From assembly GCA_964580185.1 (NCBI GenBank), contig CAZOJQ010000033.1, positions 1-34,143 of the forward strand: a DNA stretch of 34,143 nt, in the 5' to 3' direction. A model generated the notes under the pieces. That model was not told the origin of the DNA. It ran no database searches and saw nothing but the letters and a program-made list of their open reading frames with translations. Every line of letters starts with the position of its first letter. Position 1 is the first letter of the stretch. Below are positions 31,684 through 34,143 of the stretch, piece after piece. The translations under genes were made by a program, and so were the position numbers. This DNA is from CAYWWY01 sp964580185 (GTDB taxonomy: Bacteria > Thermotogota > Thermotogae > MWEM01).

Positions 31684-32443
31684 AAAAGGCTCGTTCTGAA
31701 AGGGGGTTTGTTCCCATATCGAATGTCTGTCCCAAAGCAAGGACAGTACCCAGTTCTGGTGGAAGCCTGAGTTGCGCGATTTTTTCACAGACCATAACAA
31801 CAGGATAAGGGACTCTGACGAATTCATACGTGTAACTACCGAGATGAATATCAAGAATCAAATAACAAGCACGGGGATCTCCATCTTTTGGCCGACCGAC
31901 AGAACCACAGTTGAACAGGCCAATGCCATTTACGAATCGGGCCATTGGTAGATGAGTATGACCATTGATCATTACATCTCCTTGGACTGTTTCGGAAATC
32001 TCCTTGTATCTCTGGATGGGCGTGTCAGGGCGAAGGTATTCCAGAAGGGGGTTTGTTGGGCTTCCATGAACAAGATGGATCTGAACCCCCTGGATATCGA
32101 TGATCTGGGTTTTGGGCATTGTTTTCAAGAACTCTTGGGAAGTGTCGGATGTATTCCGGATGCTCCAGTTCAGAGTGATTTCTCCAACCTCAGTTTCGCG
32201 TCCCGGTTGATAACTGCATCCACAGCTCCCTTTCCCGAAACCTACGGCATCATCGAAATTTCCCATTACGCAAGGGATGTTCAGAGCTTTGACCCGTTCC
32301 ACAACCATATTCGGATCGGGACCATATCCTACCAAATCGCCCAGACAGTATACTTCAGAGATTTTTCGTTGCTGAAAATCGTCCAATACCGCTTCCAACG
32401 CTTCGATATTGCTATGGATGTCCGAAAGAAACGCTACCTTCAT
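31664..32443 (-). CDS. Metallophosphoesterase (YfcE/MJ0936-like)
   Basis: A 259-residue calcineurin-like phosphoesterase. Metal-binding motifs are present: FLSDIHSNIEAL, CLGDLVGYGPDP, MGNFDDAVG, HLVHGSP, and MINGHTHLP. The usual GNHD is GNFDD, a variant found in a subgroup that also has the GCGCSY-type stretch seen here. Substrate unknown; cytoplasmic. ATG 32443 is chosen for AAAGGAG just upstream; the in-frame ATG at 32485 lacks such a site. The gene lies 42 bases after the beta-propeller gene and overlaps the radical SAM gene. Confidence 0.92.
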   Translation of the reverse strand: MKVAFLSDIHSNIEALEAVLDDFQQRKISEVYCLGDLVGYGPDPNMVVERVKALNIPCVMGNFDDAVGFGKGSCGCSYQPGRETEVGEITLNWSIRNTSDTSQEFLKTMPKTQIIDIQGVQIHLVHGSPTNPLLEYLRPDTPIQRYKEISETVQGDVMINGHTHLPMARFVNGIGLFNCGSVGRPKDGDPRACYLILDIHLGSYTYEFVRVPYPVVMVCEKIAQLRLPPELGTVLALGQTFDMGTNPLSERAFYDFPIS

Positions 32444-32485
32444 AACCGCTCCTTTCCAAAAAGGATTCTCATTTTGGGGTGGCAA

Positions 32486-33604
32486 TCAGGGGTTGTTGAT
32501 CTGGAATACTTGAAGGATCGCTCGATCCATGGAAACAACAAGCAACCGGGTATCATGGATCTCCATAGCGATGGGATAATCCCCCGTGCTGTGCTCTTCT
32601 TTGAGTTGAAACCCGTCATGATACACTTGAAGAAGATTATGGAAATTGGATAGCGCGAACAGATATCGATCTTCATAGTTTGCCAAAGCAAGGATCCCGG
32701 TCGCGGAAGGCACAGAATCAACCGATCCGTTCGATACGCGAACCAACTGCAGGCGATTATTGCTCATCGAAGGAACCACGATCGTGTCACCGAAAAGGCA
32801 CATATCCATGATGTGGGTATGACCGGTCCACTGGGCCAAAGCCTCTACACTTTGATTACCCCAACGAGCAATCCAAATCCCTTGGTCCAGATACCCACTG
32901 AGGGCATACACACCAGTATCGATCGGAAGAATGTGCAGCGGTTTCTTCGAGACACCGTCGATGTTCCACCTGTGAAGGGTAGTGAGGTTCATGAGATGAA
33001 TGGAATGCTCGAGTTCGAAATCGCGGGACCAGGTATGATAATTGTCGTAATAAGGGAGAATGGCCAATGACTCGAAAATGGAAAACTTAGGAACCCTCCC
33101 GATCAAGGGGAACGATTGAGCAACCTTCTGCGCATCTGGATCGATAACGATCAGCTGATGCTCCAATTGCGTGGTTACATAAAGAAGTCCTTTGTGATAA
33201 ACGGAGTACCCAGGGCCACGAGGAGTGGGCACAGAGAAGTCCAGTAGACTGGTTCCGCGGATATAAAAATCCACTTTATGGCCCCAAAAATCGGAAACCA
33301 TGACGTAATCCTCAGAAAAAGACACAAACACCGGATAATTCGACTGTGTGAGAGAAAAGGCCAAATCCAAAGAGCGTAGATCCACTACCCGGACCACTCG
33401 TTTGTCATAGTCAGTGATATACGCGTAATCTTGAGCATGATCGATCTGCATTTGAACCGGTTTTCCTTGAAGTTCAATTTGCGCGATTTCGGTTAAAAGC
33501 GATCCTTCGAATCCCCCCTCTGGTTCGATTCCAAAAAGAGAAATGGGAACCCCAAAAAGCGGGTATAGGAAGAGGACGATCCAAATTGGGACAACCCGAA
33601 TCAT
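32486..33604 (-). CDS. Secreted or anchored beta-propeller-like protein
   Basis: A 372-residue protein with an N-terminal hydrophobic export segment (MIRVVPIWIVLFLYPLFG). The body consists of repeated four-strand blades of the YVTN/NHL type: AYITDYDKRVVRVVDLRSL, GLLYVTTQLEHQLIVID, and LLVVSMDRAILQVFQI. Such propellers bind ligands or partner proteins outside the cytoplasm; no catalytic function can be assigned. The ATG at 33604 overlaps the rhomboid stop as ATGA, with no good ribosome site, so translation is probably coupled. A longer in-frame start would overlap the rhomboid gene. Confidence 0.75.
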   Translation of the reverse strand: MIRVVPIWIVLFLYPLFGVPISLFGIEPEGGFEGSLLTEIAQIELQGKPVQMQIDHAQDYAYITDYDKRVVRVVDLRSLDLAFSLTQSNYPVFVSFSEDYVMVSDFWGHKVDFYIRGTSLLDFSVPTPRGPGYSVYHKGLLYVTTQLEHQLIVIDPDAQKVAQSFPLIGRVPKFSIFESLAILPYYDNYHTWSRDFELEHSIHLMNLTTLHRWNIDGVSKKPLHILPIDTGVYALSGYLDQGIWIARWGNQSVEALAQWTGHTHIMDMCLFGDTIVVPSMSNNRLQLVRVSNGSVDSVPSATGILALANYEDRYLFALSNFHNLLQVYHDGFQLKEEHSTGDYPIAMEIHDTRLLVVSMDRAILQVFQINNP

Positions 33605-34143
33605 GGCGTTCTCATCTGCAAAAGCCCTTTGTATTGCTCCAAGATTTCCAGCTCCCACTGGTTGAACAGCATCCATAATTGGTTTAAACTTGGGTCTCGA
33701 TACTGAGAATCCAAAAAAGCACGGGCTTGTTGGGTAAGGTTTTCTGTCCGAGAATCATAGGGCTGGAGCATGCTGATGTAGTATCGAAAGTGATCGGGTT
33801 CGGAAGCGGTTCGAAACCGCTCAAGCATGGCAGCATAACTTTGATGAAACTGCATCACCACTTTAACAGGAGGACGCGCAGTGAACAAGGCCAATCCAAG
33901 GCAAAAGGCGACAATTGCAATTATGACCCATTGGACGATTTTCCAGAATCGAATCTGCTGGATCGATCGTAAGGGATAGGGTTTGAGAAGCATTCCAAGC
34001 AAAAATCCGGTGGCCAATCCGCCCAAGTGAGCGGCATTGTTGATCCCTGGGACCGTAAACCCAAAGACGAGGTTGATCACGATCATCGGGAGCAGGGCTG
34101 TACCCGTTACGGAGGTTAGGTATCGGGGATGGTCTTTTCGGAG
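33601..34143 (-). CDS. Rhomboid-family intramembrane serine protease (5' end outside window)
   Basis: The frame is open to the window edge, so the N-terminus is missing; 180 residues are seen. The motif PGINNAAHLGGLATGFLLG contains the conserved rhomboid catalytic His (A-H-x-x-G-x-x-x-G) in its membrane helix. The Ser-containing G-x-S-G helix should lie upstream, beyond the window. After a further membrane segment (VIIAIVAFCLGLALF) a soluble C-terminal region of about 90 residues is present. It heads the operon portion seen here and is coupled to the beta-propeller gene by ATGA overlap. Confidence 0.85.
   Translation of the reverse strand, partial: LRKDHPRYLTSVTGTALLPMIVINLVFGFTVPGINNAAHLGGLATGFLLGMLLKPYPLRSIQQIRFWKIVQWVIIAIVAFCLGLALFTARPPVKVVMQFHQSYAAMLERFRTASEPDHFRYYISMLQPYDSRTENLTQQARAFLDSQYRDPSLNQLWMLFNQWELEILEQYKGLLQMRTP

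Noticed and set aside
1..34143. CRISPR arrays, tRNA or rRNA genes, insertion sequences, integrases.
   Set aside because: No regularly spaced direct DNA repeats, cloverleaf or rRNA-like stretches, or transposase or integrase motifs were seen by eye; a covariance-model scan was not possible.

Overview
The window looks like part of the chromosome of a flagellated, probably anaerobic bacterium. Strong Shine-Dalgarno sequences, tightly overlapping ATGA-coupled operons, CUT1-type sugar ABC systems, a LacI regulator, sigma-28-like flagellin promoters and a citrate-lyase-like operon fit Thermotogota, Spirochaetota or a deep-branching Bacillota-like lineage. Both solute-binding proteins have type I signal peptides with no lipobox cysteine, which argues for a diderm or Thermotogota-like envelope. 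I cannot fix the taxon. I saw no rRNA, tRNA, CRISPR array, insertion sequence or integrase.

Region 1 (1-13.5 kb) is a flagellar filament locus. From left to right it holds a MORN-repeat protein, a 969-residue flagellin on the minus strand, an unrecognised 96-residue protein, and a divergent flagellin of 2104 residues on the plus strand. The giant flagellin is followed by two nonulosonic-acid (pseudaminic-acid-type) biosynthesis genes, pseC- and pseG-like. Both flagellins keep the D0/D1 ends and share a C-proximal D2-like domain. The giant one carries about 1800 residues of central insert built from at least three kinds of internal repeat. The shorter flagellin gene has a near-consensus sigma-28 promoter. 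Its leader hairpin exposes a GGA in the loop and lies upstream of a GGA-containing Shine-Dalgarno, the layout of CsrA-controlled flagellin leaders.

Region 2 (13.5-15.6 kb) has deoC (deoxyribose-phosphate aldolase) and a TetR regulator with a perfect inverted-repeat operator at its own promoter. The TetR gene is followed by a membrane-anchored FMN-binding-domain protein with a flavinylation motif.

Region 3 (15.6-26 kb, minus strand) is one long, tightly coupled operon. Its order is LacI regulator, solute-binding protein, two ADP-ribosylglycohydrolase-family proteins (the second with a lectin-like C-terminal domain), citD-, citE- and citF-like citrate lyase subunits, and two CUT1 permeases. 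Identical palindromes (AATGGGAACGTTCCCATT) lie in front of both lacI and the solute-binding-protein gene. The CitD-like protein lacks the serine that carries the prosthetic group in canonical CitD. I infer an import-and-cleavage pathway for an unidentified conjugate, possibly ribosyl- or glycosyl-linked to a citrate-like acid.

Region 4 (26-34 kb, minus strand) has a DsbD/CcdA-like thiol-disulfide membrane protein with its own promoter. Upstream of it is an operon that runs off the right edge: rhomboid protease (partial), secreted beta-propeller protein, metallophosphoesterase, radical SAM/SPASM protein, MalE-like binding protein, and a single-chain ABC permease in which MalF-like and MalG-like halves are fused. 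Neither ABC system has an ATPase gene here, so a shared ATPase elsewhere is likely.
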